This document shows positions 1 to 11,726 of a DNA stretch of 64,000 nucleotides, piece after piece. Position 1 is the first letter of the stretch. Every line of letters starts with the position of its first letter. The translations under genes and the position numbers were made by a program. The notes under the pieces are model-generated. The model was given only the letters and a program-made list of their open reading frames with translations. It was not told where the DNA came from and searched no databases. Source of the stretch: Przewalskia tangutica (taxonomy: Eukaryota > Streptophyta > Magnoliopsida > Solanales > Solanaceae); assembly GCA_029844215.1 (NCBI GenBank), contig JAQGDG010000258.1, positions 154,299 through 218,298 on the forward strand. Direction: 5' to 3'.

Positions 1-600
1 GTTCGATTCTTTGGCTCGATATGTCCCTGCGCTAATGCTTGAATATGGAGGATAGGAGTGCATCGCTACGTCAAGGCTAGATGATTATATGGCGAGTCTT
101 GTGCGGGTGTTTCTCTTGTTGGGCATGGACATTGCCGCGTTGAGCTCGTACGCGGAGTGCGAGGCGCGGTCGGCAGGTGGACGGCTTTCCGAGAAGAAGG
201 CCAGGCGGCGGATATTTTGGCGACTTTGAGGCGGACCGCCTCGACCAGCAGGAACTAGTTATGTACCGCCCGGATGCTGAGCGATCCTCCACAATCTTGA
301 GGCATCGAGTATTCGGGAAGCGGTCGAGGCTCCGTGGGTTGATTCGGGAAGTAGGGTGTGGGCACGATCACGATCCCTACCTCGGTGTGGTCGATGTGGT
401 AGACGCATTTGGAGTGTCGTGGTACGAGGAGCTTGTTATTTTGCGACCAGAGGCCATCGGTGAGCTTGTCCGACCGGGAGTGGCGATGGTAGGATAGCGG
501 ACTACGGGATCGATTCGCGGGTTCTTCACCTTCCATAGCTAAGCGGGATGTTCGTATGCGGCGAGCCACGGCGAGAGTGCGGTGGAAGTTCCGATTTTAG
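1..600 (+). pseudogene. gag remnant, gag-only Ty3/gypsy element (first tandem unit)
   Basis: The window opens inside a gag-like region. Its first bases encode FDSLARYVPA, matching FDSLARYVPV in the better gag at 34401-35018, and the next stretch matches LDDYMA. The frame breaks within about 60 bases and does not recover. Around 430-460 a degenerate zinc-knuckle region (CYF...GH) can be seen. No protease or polymerase follows; the sequence passes straight into a noncoding block. The same region recurs at about 5358-5960, one tandem unit to the right. Gag would normally form the virus-like particle; this copy cannot. Boundaries are approximate. Confidence 0.7.
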
Positions 601-1342
601 CGGTCCTTTGAGCCTATTTTGAGTACATCCTTAACCTTCAGAGACTTGCGTGTGTTGATGCTATGTTGATGTGTTTAGTGTTATGTTCGGATAACTTTTG
701 TGCGGATGTGATTTAGAAACACAGTTAGAGTAAAAATATGAACCTTAGAATATTACAATTGAGACCTTAGATGTAAGTCCATTTAGTAAGAGATTTTGCG
801 GTGATCTTTATGCGAAGGTATATGTATTCGTGGAGTTTTGTGGAAAAATTTCCTTGAAATTGGGTAAAATGGAAGTGGTAGCTTTCATGACTGTATAGGT
901 AGGATTATTCGTATCGGGAACAAGGGTTTGGCGCGATAGTGGGTCGGGTTGGGGCCGTGTTGCGGGCCAACCGTAGCCGGTTTGGGGTTGGGTCAGTCAG
1001 GGTGGTCCCCGGTGGTAGGATCACGGTCTTTGAGCCCAGTTCGATTAACCATCGTGCGAGTTGGTGGATCGTTAGACCGGATCGGTTCGTGAAGGCGGGA
1101 ATGGCCTTGGGAAATCGAGGTTAGTAAGATGACCAAGTTTGGAGGTAGTGACTCGAGGTTTTGGAAGCGAGCGTTGGTGAAGTGTGGAACATGTACTAGA
1201 AGAGTTCAAGTGTCAGAAGCGAGGCACGGCGAGGAAGGAAGGAAGAGGGCGTATGTTATTACGTGGCAGTGTGGCGAGATTGTTCTCGTAAGTATGGTAG
1301 TGAAGACTATCTTGGCGCGTGTTTGTTTTGAGGCTTAGAAGG

Positions 1343-1360
1343 AACATTCGGACGAATGTT
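1343..1360 (+). other. inverted repeat abutting polypurine tract
   Basis: AACATTCG and CGAATGTT are perfect 8-bp arms with a 2-base spacer, three bases before the purine tract. Equivalent structures stand before the PPT at 6698, 15900, 55265 and 59039, and on the minus strand at 27820. Confidence 0.7.
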
Positions 1361-1363
1361 TCT

Positions 1364-1372
1364 GGAGGAGAA
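1364..1372 (+). other. polypurine tract (PPT)
   Basis: GGAGGAGAA lies directly before the LTR start TGTTATACC. This is the expected primer for plus-strand DNA synthesis. Confidence 0.75.
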
Positions 1373-1757
1373 TGTTATACCCGTATTTCCGGTATGTGCG
1401 TGAGGCGTGCGTATAATTTTGCCTTAAGGTTTGGCAAGAATCGAAAATTTGAGCACAGTCTGGAAAGAGTCGTTTTCCGACGAAGCGTTTTCCACGACTT
1501 TTGTAGGAAAATTCGGCTATGTCATATTTAATTTTTGCGGATTTTTAGAGGCGAAACATTTTGGACCAACAAGAGGCGACACTTGTCACCTACAATTGGT
1601 GAAGGTGGGCGGCAATGGTGGGCGATTTGGGTGTCAATTTTTGTCAAGAGTTGGTAGGATATTTTGTGTAGTTGTTAGAATGGACACTTGCCTAAATCCT
1701 AGCCCTACTTGCTAACACTTGGATGAATCTTGGCCGTTGGTTGGCCATTTCTTGACC

Positions 1758-1765
1758 TATAAATA
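1758..1765 (+). promoter_or_regulatory. LTR TATA box
   Basis: TATAAATA in the context CCTATAAATACC, at the same relative place as in every other A- and C-type LTR here. It is the likely Pol II core promoter of the LTR. Confidence 0.7.
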
Positions 1766-3678
1766 CCCTCTAACTTGATGAAATTCTTCATCCAAAATTG
1801 CCTAAGTCTTGAAATCCTCCCTCCTCTTGAAGAGTTCTCGTCCTGAGCCTCTACCCCACATGAGAAGCTTTGGCGAGAGGGTACCCCTCAGCCTAGTTGG
1901 TTTAGTATAATACCACTTTTGTGGTATAGAAATACTCTCCAGTATTGTTGTAATGTCCATATACCTTGGCCCAAATACCTTGTAGTATTCGAGGTTATAC
2001 TTATCTGGCTTGGAAAATACCATTATACTTTCCTTTAGCCACTAAGCGAAACCACTAAGGAAAATCTTCACCCGTTGTTGAAGTATGGAGTAGAAGTTGC
2101 GTAGAACTTCTAAGGGTTGTTTGGAGCGGATTGGAGCACTCGGGTAGGAGCTAAACCTTGCTCGGGAAGCGACGTTAAACTCGGATAATTTTGGGCTTAT
2201 CGAGGTAAAACACTATTGTCTTCTATTGTAATTGGAAATTACATGTTGTAAGAATATATAGTTGAAGTATACTATATATAGAACTAAACATAGTATTGTG
2301 GCAATGTCTTTTGACTTAAGCTGAAGAATAAAGAAGCGACTGTAATTACATGGGGTGTATTCTGATGAGCTTGTATAAGCATTCTTGTGTTGTAGAATTG
2401 TACACGTCCGGTTAGGCGTGTAAACCCCAGTTGGCTTGGTGGCCGGCCTCGATAGAGGAGGAGATTTACTGATGTTGCGGGGAAGGTCTTCTTGGATTTT
2501 GTAGAATATGGAGCGTTGAGATCTAGATGTTAATAAAGCGCCTTGTGGCCTTATAGGTTGGAGTACTACGTGTGGAGTGATCCAGCAGCAGGAGTAGCCC
2601 ATTGTTTGGAGCATTTTGCTATTAGTCGATACTTCGCGAGGTATGTGAACCTCTTCTTATCTTTTCTAGCATGATATGTGTGAACTATGTAATGCGGTGA
2701 GCGTCGTGTATTAAGCGTATTTGATGGTTTTAAAACATAAAGTGTTATAACGGCTGTGTGGGAAGGTGGTTATAACGACTTTATATAGGTAAGAAGAATG
2801 TTTTGTGATTTTTAAAAAGGTAACTGATTTAAATTAGAACTGGCTTGTTATGTATTAACAAAGAACTCGAAGTATTTCAAAAGATTTATGAATCGTTTTG
2901 AAAAGAAGGAGTAATAATTGGTTTTTGAAAACTTAAAGGTTATACTAACTTTATGGGAGTTAGGTATAGCGGTTTAAGAATGGTAAATGAATTTGGAAAT
3001 GAGAACAAGTATCGAACAAACCCTGCGGCGTTAATAAAGGAAATGTATTGACTAATGAATTATTAGTAAAACCGGTAGAAACCTCCATCTGCATAGAAGC
3101 TAAGATAAGACAAAATGATATTACATTTTCTAGATCATGCTGTAATAAGAATGTTGTAAACAAGAATAACCTACTCACACATAAGACGTATATTACTCAA
3201 TTGTCTAAAAGGGATTACGTGATTAATACTTGAACTATGAACTCTTTCAAAAGTGGAACTTGAGTAATTGAAACTAGGCAAATGAACTTTAGGAAAAAGG
3301 ATGTTGTTACTCGACTTTAAAAGGAATGTGTGTTGGTCACTCCATCTACGGTATCGGGTGACTTTTGTAAAAGGAATAGATCTTTTAAAAGGGGTCTAAG
3401 CGTATGTTGTACTTTAGAGTTAAAACAGGACTTTGATATGAAAGGAAGTACCTTGAGTTGTGTATAGCTTGCCCATGCTTGTTGTTGTGTAACTTGCCTA
3501 TGCTTGTTGTTGTGTAACTTGCCTATGCTTGTTGAGATAGCCTTTATTGTGCACGTATTATGTTTCTATACCACCGTGTCTCTCGATGGAGCGGTTGACT
3601 TGTGGAGAACTTACTTGGGCGTCTGCGCGTGATGTGGAAGATTCCACGGGTATGCTTCCATTATTAGTGTTATTGTTG

Positions 3679-3960
3679 TTACATGGGCGTGTCTACCGTC
3701 ACGATGTTAGGGGCATGTGGCCGTGCAGCGGGGTTGATTACGATATATGGTTATTCTTGTTACATGGGCGTGTCTACACCGTCTGATGTCCGGGACATGT
3801 GGCCCGTGCGGCGGGTTGACCACGATATATTGTTGTTGAGGTTACATGGGAATGTCTGCCGATCACGATGTCCAGGGCATGTGGCCGTGCGGCCTTGTTG
3901 TGTGTTGCATCATGGACGTATCTGCCGTCACGATATTAGGGGCATGCGGCCGTGATGCGG
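3679..3960 (+). repeat. about 80-bp minisatellite inside LTR, 4 degenerate copies
   Basis: Units start near 3679, 3759, 3841 and 3908 with variants of TTACATGGGCGTGTCTACC, followed by CACGATGT and GGGCATGTGGCCGTG. The same array lies at 9038-9300 in the partner LTR. Confidence 0.75.
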
Positions 3961-4560
3961 CGAGATTGATGTTGCGGGCGTGAGACCCGTAGTTACACTT
4001 AGTGATGACCTTGAGGCGTGAGCCCTAACAGCTAACGTTTATGTTGCGTACTATTTTGGTTATCATACATGTCTCTGCTTTGTATGGTATTATGATTTAA
4101 GCTGCGATATTTTGATTTCACATACTGGTACTGTTATCTTGACCTCGCTTGAGGCTGCGTTCATGCCGCGGTAGAGTGCATCATTGTCGATCCGACAGTA
4201 GGATCACGTTTGGTATTGGGAAGCTCAGTTCCTTGGAGCTTATCTTTGGTAGGTTTCCCTGAGTTGTAGGTTCTTGTACATTCAGGGGTATGGCGGGGCC
4301 CTGTCCCGTCATAGGTTGTTATTACACTCTTAGAAGTGCATGCTTTGTTGAGGCAGGGTTGTAAAAAGATTAAACTGTTCGGTTTAGAAGTTTGTATATA
4401 TATATGCATGAAGGCAACCGTTTTGGTTGGCCTATGTTATTGTCATAACTGTTGTTGTTATATTAAAGTCTTTATTTCCGCTGGTTTTTCTCTGATGTTG
4501 TATGACTACTTGGGTGCCCGGGTAAGGCACGATCCGCGAACGGTTTAGGTCTTGACAAAG

Positions 4561-4572
4561 TAGTATCGAGCG
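4561..4572 (+). other. degenerate primer-binding site (PBS)
   Basis: TAGTATCGAGCG, three bases after the LTR end, aligns with the initiator-tRNA-Met PBS TGGTATCAGAGC but has a substitution and has lost an A at the CAG. The next bases (ATTAATCC) match those after the intact PBS at 33797. Confidence 0.65.
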
Positions 4573-4755
4573 ATTAATCCTCGGAAGGTGTCTGAGCCGT
4601 GTCTAGTAAGTCTTGATTATCGGTGTGTTGTGCACCACGTCTATAATCGGAGAGTGCGAGACATTTAGGATTAGTTTCCATTCTTCTCATTACGAGATCG
4701 TGCCTTAGAAGCAGTGTGATAAGTTGGACCCTCGGCGTATTTCGTTTTTACGATT

Positions 4756-5950
4756 ATGCCTCGCGCAAACAGCGGGGCGGAAGGCAAGCGGTGAGAGGCG
4801 CTAGTGTGATTGAGATGCGAGCGCGAGCGTCGATGACGAGCAGTGCTTGACGGCGAGTTCGCGTGCCCGGCGCAGCGAGGTTTAAGCGCGGCCGTGGGCG
4901 TGAGACTCTGATGCACGAGCCTCGGTCCGATGCAGGCGGGAGATGGGTCGAAGAGATGGCGATTATTGGCGAGGTTGTGGCGGATATGAGATAAGTGGGC
5001 GGCGGTTCGATTCAGCAGCGCCTAGTGCGCGAAGCGAATAGTTTGAGGCTACGAGATTTTACGAGTTGTAGCCGCGAGTTACTGGTGAGGCACGAGGATG
5101 ACCGCGAGTTCATCCGTCGATTCTGAGAGGATCATGCGGGTGATCAAGGCTTGAAGGCCGTCGTGACGCCGGTTCGCGTCGGTGCGTGATCTGCGATCGA
5201 TTGGTTTGATTCGTGGGAGCTTTCAGGAGAGCATGCCTCGGTGATATGGGATGAGTTTTGAGGCTTTCCTCGCGCTTCTTGCCTCGCGAGATGAGGAGAA
5301 CGCAGTAAATGATTTTTATTCTTGAGGCGAGAGAAGGCGCTGTCGGGAAGTACAATGTCGAGTTCGATTCTTTGGCTCGATATGTCCTGCGCTAATGCGA
5401 ATATGGAGGATAGGAGTGCGTCGCTACGTCGCGGGCTAGATGATTATATGGCGAGTCTTGTGCGGGTGTTTCTCTTGGGGCATGGACATTGCCGCGTTGA
5501 GCTCGTACGCAGGTGCGAGGCGCGGTCGGCAGGTGGACGGCTTTACGTGAGAAGAAGGCCAAGGCAATAGGATATTTTGGCGACTTTGGCGGACCGCCTC
5601 GGCCAGACTAGTTATGTACGCCGCCCGATGCAGGCGATCCTCCACAATCTTGAGGCATCGAGTATTTAGGAGCGGTCGAGGCTCCGTAGGTTGATTCGGG
5701 AAGTAGGGGTGTGGGCTGATCGATCACCCTACCTCGGTGTGGTCGATGTAGTAGACCGCATTTGAAGTGTCGTGGTACGAGGAGCTTGTTATTTTGCGGA
5801 CAACAGGCCGTCGGTGAAGGCTGTCCAGGCCGGGAGTAGCGATGGTAGGATAGCGCGGACTACGGGATCGATTGCGGGTTCTTCACCTTCCATAGCTAAG
5901 CGGGATGTTCGTATACCGTGAGCCACGGCGGAGTCGCGGTGGAAGTTCGA
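4756..5950 (+). pseudogene. gag remnant, second tandem unit
   Basis: The probable start ATG (MPRAN...) is at 4756, in the same place after the PBS as ATG 34000 and 47702 in related elements. Gag-like fragments follow in changing frames: a DWFDSWE-like stretch near 5195, then FDSLARY and LDDYMA near 5360-5450, then a decayed zinc-knuckle region near 5790. No frame longer than about 80 codons survives. There is no pol: the sequence goes from gag to the 3' noncoding block within about 1.2 kb, so the unit is gag-only and would depend on another element for RT and integrase. Confidence 0.65.
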
Positions 5951-6717
5951 TTTTAGCGGTCCTTTGAAGCGCCTTTATTTTGAGTCATCCTTAACGCTAC
6001 AGAGACTTGCGTGTGTTGATGCTATGTTGATGTGTTTAGTGTTATGTTCGGATAACTTTTGTGCGAGATGTGATTTAGAAACACAGTTAGAGTAAAAATA
6101 TGAACCTTAGAATATTACAATTGAGACCTTAGATGTAAGGCCATTTTAGTCAGATTTTGCGGTGATCTTTATGCGAAGGTATATGTATTCGTGGAGTTTT
6201 GTGGGAAAAATTTCCTTGAAATTTGGGTAAAATGGAAGTGGTAGCTTTCATGACTGTATAAGTAGGATTGTTCGTATCGAGGAACAAGGGTTTGGCGCGA
6301 TAGTGGGTCGGGTTGGGGCCGTGTTGCGGGCCACGTAGCGATTTGGGGTTAGGTCGATCGAGGTGGTCGCCCGGTGGTAGGATCCACGAGTCTTTGGGCC
6401 AAGTTGATTAACCATCGTGCGAGTTGGTGGATCGTTAGACGGTCGGTTCGTGAAGGCGGGAATGGCCTTAGAAATCGAGGTTAGTAAGATGACCAAGTTT
6501 GGAGTAGTGACTCGAGGTTTTGGAAGCGGCGTTGGTGAAGTGTGGAACATGTACTAGAAGAGTTCAAGTGTCAGGCGAGGGCACGGCGAGGAAGGAAGAA
6601 GAGGGCGTATGTTATTACGTGGCAGTGTGGCGGATTGTTCTCGTAAGTATGGTAGTGAAGACTATCTTTGGCGCATGTTTGTTTGAGGCTTAGAAGGAAC
6701 ATTGGAGACGAATGTTT
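5950..6717 (+). other. 3' noncoding block, second tandem unit
   Basis: Near copy of 600-1362. No coding signal. It ends with an imperfect inverted repeat (AACATT/AATGTT, 6698-6716). Confidence 0.65.
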
Positions 6718-6720
6718 CTA

Positions 6721-6730
6721 AGGAGGAGAA
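6721..6730 (+). other. polypurine tract
   Basis: AGGAGGAGAA lies directly before the LTR start TGTTATACCC. Confidence 0.75.
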
Positions 6731-7115
6731 TGTTATACCCGTATTTCAGTATATGCGTGAGGCGTGCGTATAATTTTTGCCTTAAGGTTTGGCAGAATCG
6801 AAAATTTGGGCACAAGTGCGGAAAGAGTCGTTTTTCCGGCGAAAGCGTTTTCCACGACTTTTGTAGGGAAAATTCGGCTATGTCATATTTAATTTTTGCG
6901 GATTTTTAGAGGCGAAACATTTTGGACCAACAAGAGGCGACAACGTCACCTACAATTGGTGAGTGGGCGGCAATGGTGGGCGATTTGGGTGTCAATTTTT
7001 GTCAAGGAGTTGGTAGGATATTTTGTGTAGTTGTTAGAATGGACACGCACAAATCCTAGCCTACACTTGCCTAACACTTGGATGAATCTTGGCCATTGGT
7101 TGGCCATTTCTTGAC

Positions 7116-7123
7116 TATAAATA
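7116..7123 (+). promoter_or_regulatory. LTR TATA box
   Basis: TATAAATA, position-equivalent to 1758-1765. Confidence 0.7.
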
Positions 7124-9037
7124 CCCTACAACTTGATGAAATTCTTCATCCAAAAATTGCCTAAGTCTTGAAATCCTCCCCTCCCCTCTTGAAGCGTTCT
7201 CGTCCTAGAGCCTCTACCCCCTCTTGAGAAGCTTTGGAGAGAGGTACCCACTAGCCTAGTTGGTTTAAGTATAATACCCGCTTTGTGGTATAGAAATACT
7301 CTCCAGTATTGTTGTAATGTCCAAATACCTTGGCCCAAATACCTTGTAGTATTCGAGGTTATACTTATCTGGCCGGAAAATACCATTATACTTTCCTTTG
7401 CTACTAAGCGAAACCACAGGAAAATCTTCACCCGTTGTTGAAGTATGGGTAAGTTGCGTAGAACTTCTAAGGGTTGTTTGGAGCGGATTGGAGCACTCGG
7501 AGTAGGAGCTAAACCTTGCTCGAGCGACGTTAAACTCGGATAATTTTGGGCTTATCAGGTAAACACTATTGTCCTTCTATTGTAATTGGAAATTACATGT
7601 TGTAAGAATATATAGTTGAAGTATACTATATATAGAACTAAGCATAGTATTGTGGCAATGTCTTTTGACTTAAGCTGAAGAATAAAGAGCTGATGTTGTA
7701 ATTACATGGGTGTATTCTGACGGTAGACTTGTATGCATTCTTGTGTTGTAGAATTGTACACGTCGGTTAGGCGTGTAAACCCCACTGGTTGGCTTGGTAG
7801 CCAGGCCTCGATAGAGGAGGAGATTTACGATGTTGCGGGAGGTCTTCTTGATTTTACGTAGAATATGGAGCGTTGAGATCTAGATGTTAATAAAGCGCCT
7901 TGTGGCCTTATAGGTTGGAGTACTCGTGTGGAGTGATCGGCTTGGCAGGAGTAGCCATTGTTTGGAGCATTTTGCTGTTAGTCGATGCACGTCGCGAGGT
8001 ATGTGAACCTCTTCTTATCTTTTCTAGCATGATATGTGTGAACTATGTAGTGCGGTAGGCGTACGTATGTTAAGCGTATTTGATTGTTTTAAAACATAAA
8101 GTGTTATAACGGCTTTGTGGGAAGTTGGTTATAATGACTTTATATAGGTAAGAAGAATGTTTTGTGATTTTTAAAAGGTAAGCGATTTAAATTATAAGCG
8201 GCTTGTTATGTATTAACAAAGAACTGAAGTATTTCAAAAGATTTATGAATCGTTTTGAAAAGAAGGAGTAATAATTGGTTTTGAAAACTTAAAGGTTATA
8301 CTAACTTTATGGGAGTTAGGTATAACGGTTTAAGAATAGTAAATGGATTTGAAATGAGAACAAGTATCAGACAAACCACTGCGGCGTTAATAAAGGAAAT
8401 GTATTGACTAATGAATTATTGGTAAAACCGGTGAAACCTCCATCTGCATAGAAGCTAAGATAAGACAAAATGATATTACATTTTCTAGATCATAGGCTGT
8501 GTAATAAGAATGTTGTAAACAAGAATAACCTACTCCACATAAGGCGTATATTACTCGATTGTCTAAAAGGGATTACGTGATTAATACTTGAACTATGAAC
8601 TCTTTCAAAAGTGGAACTTGAGTAATTGAAACTAAAGCTGAACTTTAGGAAAAAGGATGTTGTTACTCGACTTTAAAAGGAATGTGTGTTGGTCACTCCA
8701 TACTACGGGTGTCGGGTGACTTTTGTAAAAGGAATAGATCTTTTAAAAGAGGTCTAAGCGTATATGTTGTACTTTAGAAGTTAAAACCAGGACTTTGATA
8801 TAAAAGGAAGTACCTTGAGTTGTGTATAACTTCCCATACTTGTTGCATTGTTGTGTAACTTGCCTATGCTTGTTGTTGTGTAACTTGCCTATGCTTGTTG
8901 AGATAGCCTTTATTGTGCACGTATTATGTTTCTATACCACCGTGTCTCGATGGAGGGCGGTTGACTTGTGGAGAACTTACTTGGGCGTCTGGCGTGTGGA
9001 AGATTCCAGGTATGCTTCCATTATTAGTGTTATTGTT

Positions 9038-9300
9038 GTTACATGGGCGTGTCTACCGTCACGATGTCAGGGGCATGTGGTCGTGCGGCGGGTTGATTAC
9101 CCGATATATGGTTATTCTTGTTACATGGGCGATGTCTGCCGTCACGATGTCCAGGGGCGTGGCGTGGCGGGGTTGACCGCTGATATATTGTTGTTGAGTT
9201 ACATGGGCATATCTGCGATGCAATATTCCGGCATGTGGCCATGCGGCCTTATTGTGTTGCATCATGGACATGTCTACCGTCGCGATATTAGGGGCATCGG
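9038..9300 (+). repeat. about 80-bp minisatellite inside LTR, 4 copies
   Basis: Units begin near 9038, 9120, 9198 and 9262; counterpart of 3679-3960. A long open frame running from about 8822 to 9370 owes its length to this array and is not a gene. Confidence 0.7.
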
Positions 9301-9901
9301 CCGTGATGCGAACGAGATTGATATTGCGGGCGTGAGACCCATAGTTACGCGAGTGATGACCTTGGCGTGACCCCTAGCAGCTGCGTTTATGTTGCGTACT
9401 ATTTTGGTTATCATACATGTCTCTGCTTTGTATATTTGTATGATTTAAGCGCGATATTTTCGATTTCACGTACCGGTATTTTTGTTATGCGACCTCGCCC
9501 GAGGCTGCGTTAAATCTGCGGTAGAAATACGTCATTGTCGATCCCGATTGTAGGATCACGTTTGGCGTATTGGGAAGCTCAGTTCCTTGGGCTTATCTTT
9601 GGTAGGTTTCCACGAGTTGTAGGTTCTTGTACATTCGGGGTATGGCGAGCCTGTCGTCATAGGTTGTTATTACACTCTTAGAGTGCAGAACCTTGTTGAG
9701 GCGGGGTTGTAAAAAGGATTAAGTGATTCGGTTTAGAAGTTTGTATATATATATGCATGAAGGCAACCGTTTTGGTTGGCCTATGTTGTGTATCTGCTTG
9801 TTGTTGTTATATTAAAGTCTTTATTTATTTGGTTTCTCTGATGTTGTATGACTACTTGGGTGCCGGGTAAGGCACGATCCTGAGCCAGTTTGGTCTTGAC
9901 A

Positions 9902-11726
9902 TACAAAGGAGCTCTCGAGTTCTCTCTCAAGAAGAAAGGAAAAATCTTGTTCCTTGTTCTTTTAGCTCCTGGCTTAGTAAACCAAGGTTCTTATGGTATT
10001 GTAAACATATCTCAATAGAAAAATCTTGGAAAAAGGTAGTTTACGGGTTAGTGCTTAAAGCGAAAACCTAATGGTCTTTCTGCAGAGTTTTGTTTGGAGA
10101 TTTGAAGGATAATTGACCCAGAGTGTTGTTCTAAGCCGTCTCGACAATGCCAGATTAGAGAGTGTATTGGAGGAGAGGCTCTGTAATCTTCTAGGCGATT
10201 TGATCATGGAGTTGGATTAAGAATCGTTGAGGATTTGACATTTGTCCTCTACAAGCGGGACCTTGTACTTGGCAAGTAGTTTGGCAGAAGCGAGGTATGT
10301 AGAATTTTTCCTATCCTTTTGAAAGCATGACTAGTTTCACGATATATAGTGCGGTAGGACGTCTGAAGACTATGACATTCTTTACTTGTTTTTATGGGAG
10401 AATGCCAGAGTCGGGTGGGTTAGGAGATTAACTCACTTCTTTGAAAATAGTAAGGATGTCTTAAGTTGATTTTAAAGTTAAGGGACTTTGGAGCGGTTTT
10501 GGAGAGTATGTGATACTTGTTTCGATTTTTAAGCATTATAAGTCCATTTGGATAGGAAATTGTATAATGACTTAGGTATAAAGTAAATATAACTACTTTA
10601 TGGAGTTGGTTATATTGACTTTATGCGAAAGAAGTAAATAGCTTGTTTTTAATGAAAGGCAAATTGGTTTCAAGGTATCAATTGCCTAAGGTTTTATAAG
10701 AAAAGAAGTCATTGATTTAGAAACCTAACTTAAATTCTAAAGGTATTGTGATCTTGTCTTGAAAGAGACTTTGACTTGATGCCTTTACGGTTTTATAGTA
10801 TCTTTGGAAGTTCTATATGAAAATGAGTCATTTTAAAAGGTTGAAGTGCGTAGTACTTTAGGTTAAACTCAGGATTTTTATAAAAGACGCATTAGTGCCT
10901 TAAGTAAACTAAAATGCAGAAGCAGTAGAACGATCAAGACTAATAAGAAGTTGTGGGATTTCTAACTTGGCTTATTTATTGTATGATGGCCCATGAGCCA
11001 TTGAGATAGGTAAGAGTATAAGTGAGGTAAACCCCTCGAGCACAGCTATACCACCTTCTCCGAGGATAAGGTATAAATGAGGGAAACCCGAGATCAATTT
11101 ATACCACTTAATTGCTTATTACCTTTGCCAGTGGCAAGAGTATAAATGAGGGGCAAAACCTCGAGACGTTATACCACTTTGTAATTTTGTTATCATCACG
11201 TATCTCGGCTTTTTAAACTTATGTTGTAATTCACAGTACTTTCGATTTACATACTTAGTACATATTGTGTAATCGACTTCTTCGGAGTGCGTCACATCTG
11301 TGAGGAAGGGTCGCGGTGGTGGATCCTCACTCTTGTGATCGACTTCGATCGTGACGCTTCAAGGCTCCATTCTCGGAGCGCCTTGTCTTTCTTTTAGGTG
11401 GGCGCTCCACGGAAGTGTTGTAGATTTATGTAGTCGGTGTGGTGGCTGTATGGGGCATCCGTCCCGCCGCCCACAGTGAGATTCCTATTCTAGAAGATGC
11501 TGTATTCCGACTCACATACGGATTTGGGCTATGGAATCGAGGATTGTAAAGTTGTACTTTGACTTTGTTTATATTATGAGCGGCGCTTGCTCGCCAGCTC
11601 ATGTTATATTGCTTACACTCGTGTTTTATGTTATGTATGTTCTTGCCTATTCTCTCGATGTATACCTCGAATGAGCTGCGCAAACACTTGGTGAGCACGA
11701 TCGCCACGCCCGAGTAGGTCGTGACA
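9902..11726 (+). repeat. 3' part of a B-related LTR
   Basis: Begins inside an LTR (AGCTCTCGAGTTC..., then CAATAGAAAAATCTTGG, both matched in B LTRs near 22520-22640 and 30760-30890) and ends GTAGGTCGTGACA at 11726. It shares AGTTGGATTAAGAATCGTTGAGG-like sequence with the B solo LTR near 22805 but differs afterwards, so it is a separate subfamily. Its 5' part lies left of the tandem array and outside the window. It ends in minus-strand B-type repeat sequence, which it probably invaded. No genes in it. Confidence 0.65.
11008..11182 (+). repeat. three-copy degenerate tandem repeat in B-related LTR
   Basis: Copies share AGTATAAATGAGG, then AAACC(T)CGAG, then TATACCAC. Spacing is about 55-65 bp. 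Confidence 0.6.

Larger units (their letters stand above)
600..1372 (+). other. 3' noncoding block of gag-only element, ending in PPT
   Basis: No credible coding sequence. This block recurs at about 5950-6730, at 48900-49389 plus 58679-59068, and partly at 53690-54340, always between gag and the 3' end. Shared landmarks include GAAGTGGTAGCTTTCATGAC near 870 and TTAGTAAGATGACCAAGTTT near 1120. It ends with a short inverted repeat and a purine tract directly before an LTR, as expected for an element's 3' end. Confidence 0.65.
1373..4557 (+). repeat. family-A LTR, shared copy within tandem array
   Basis: A 3185-bp LTR beginning TGTTATACCC after a PPT and ending GGTCTTGACA before a PBS-like site. 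It is at once the 3' LTR of the unit on its left and the 5' LTR of the unit on its right. It has a TATA box, a four-copy minisatellite near 3679-3960 and the conserved GAGGTATGTGAACCTC block near 2637. It matches the LTR at 6731-9901 almost throughout, with small differences mostly one to several bases long. Short open frames inside it are not genes. Confidence 0.88.
6731..9901 (+). repeat. family-A LTR, right end of tandem gag-only array
   Basis: A 3171-bp near-duplicate of 1373-4557, starting TGTTATACCC and ending GGTCTTGACA. TATA box at 7116-7123; minisatellite at 9038-9300. After 9901 the sequence changes abruptly to the middle of a B-related LTR, so 9901 is the outer edge of the insertion. 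The right TSD would be tacaa (9902-9906); its left partner is outside the window. Confidence 0.88.

Noticed and set aside
2213..2614. Minus-strand open frame of 133 codons
   Set aside because: Inside LTR; broken in the partner LTR at 7560-7980.
8822..9370. Open frame of 182 codons
   Set aside because: It runs through the 80-bp minisatellite of an LTR; the partner LTR (3547-3960) breaks the same frame. No protein family resemblance.
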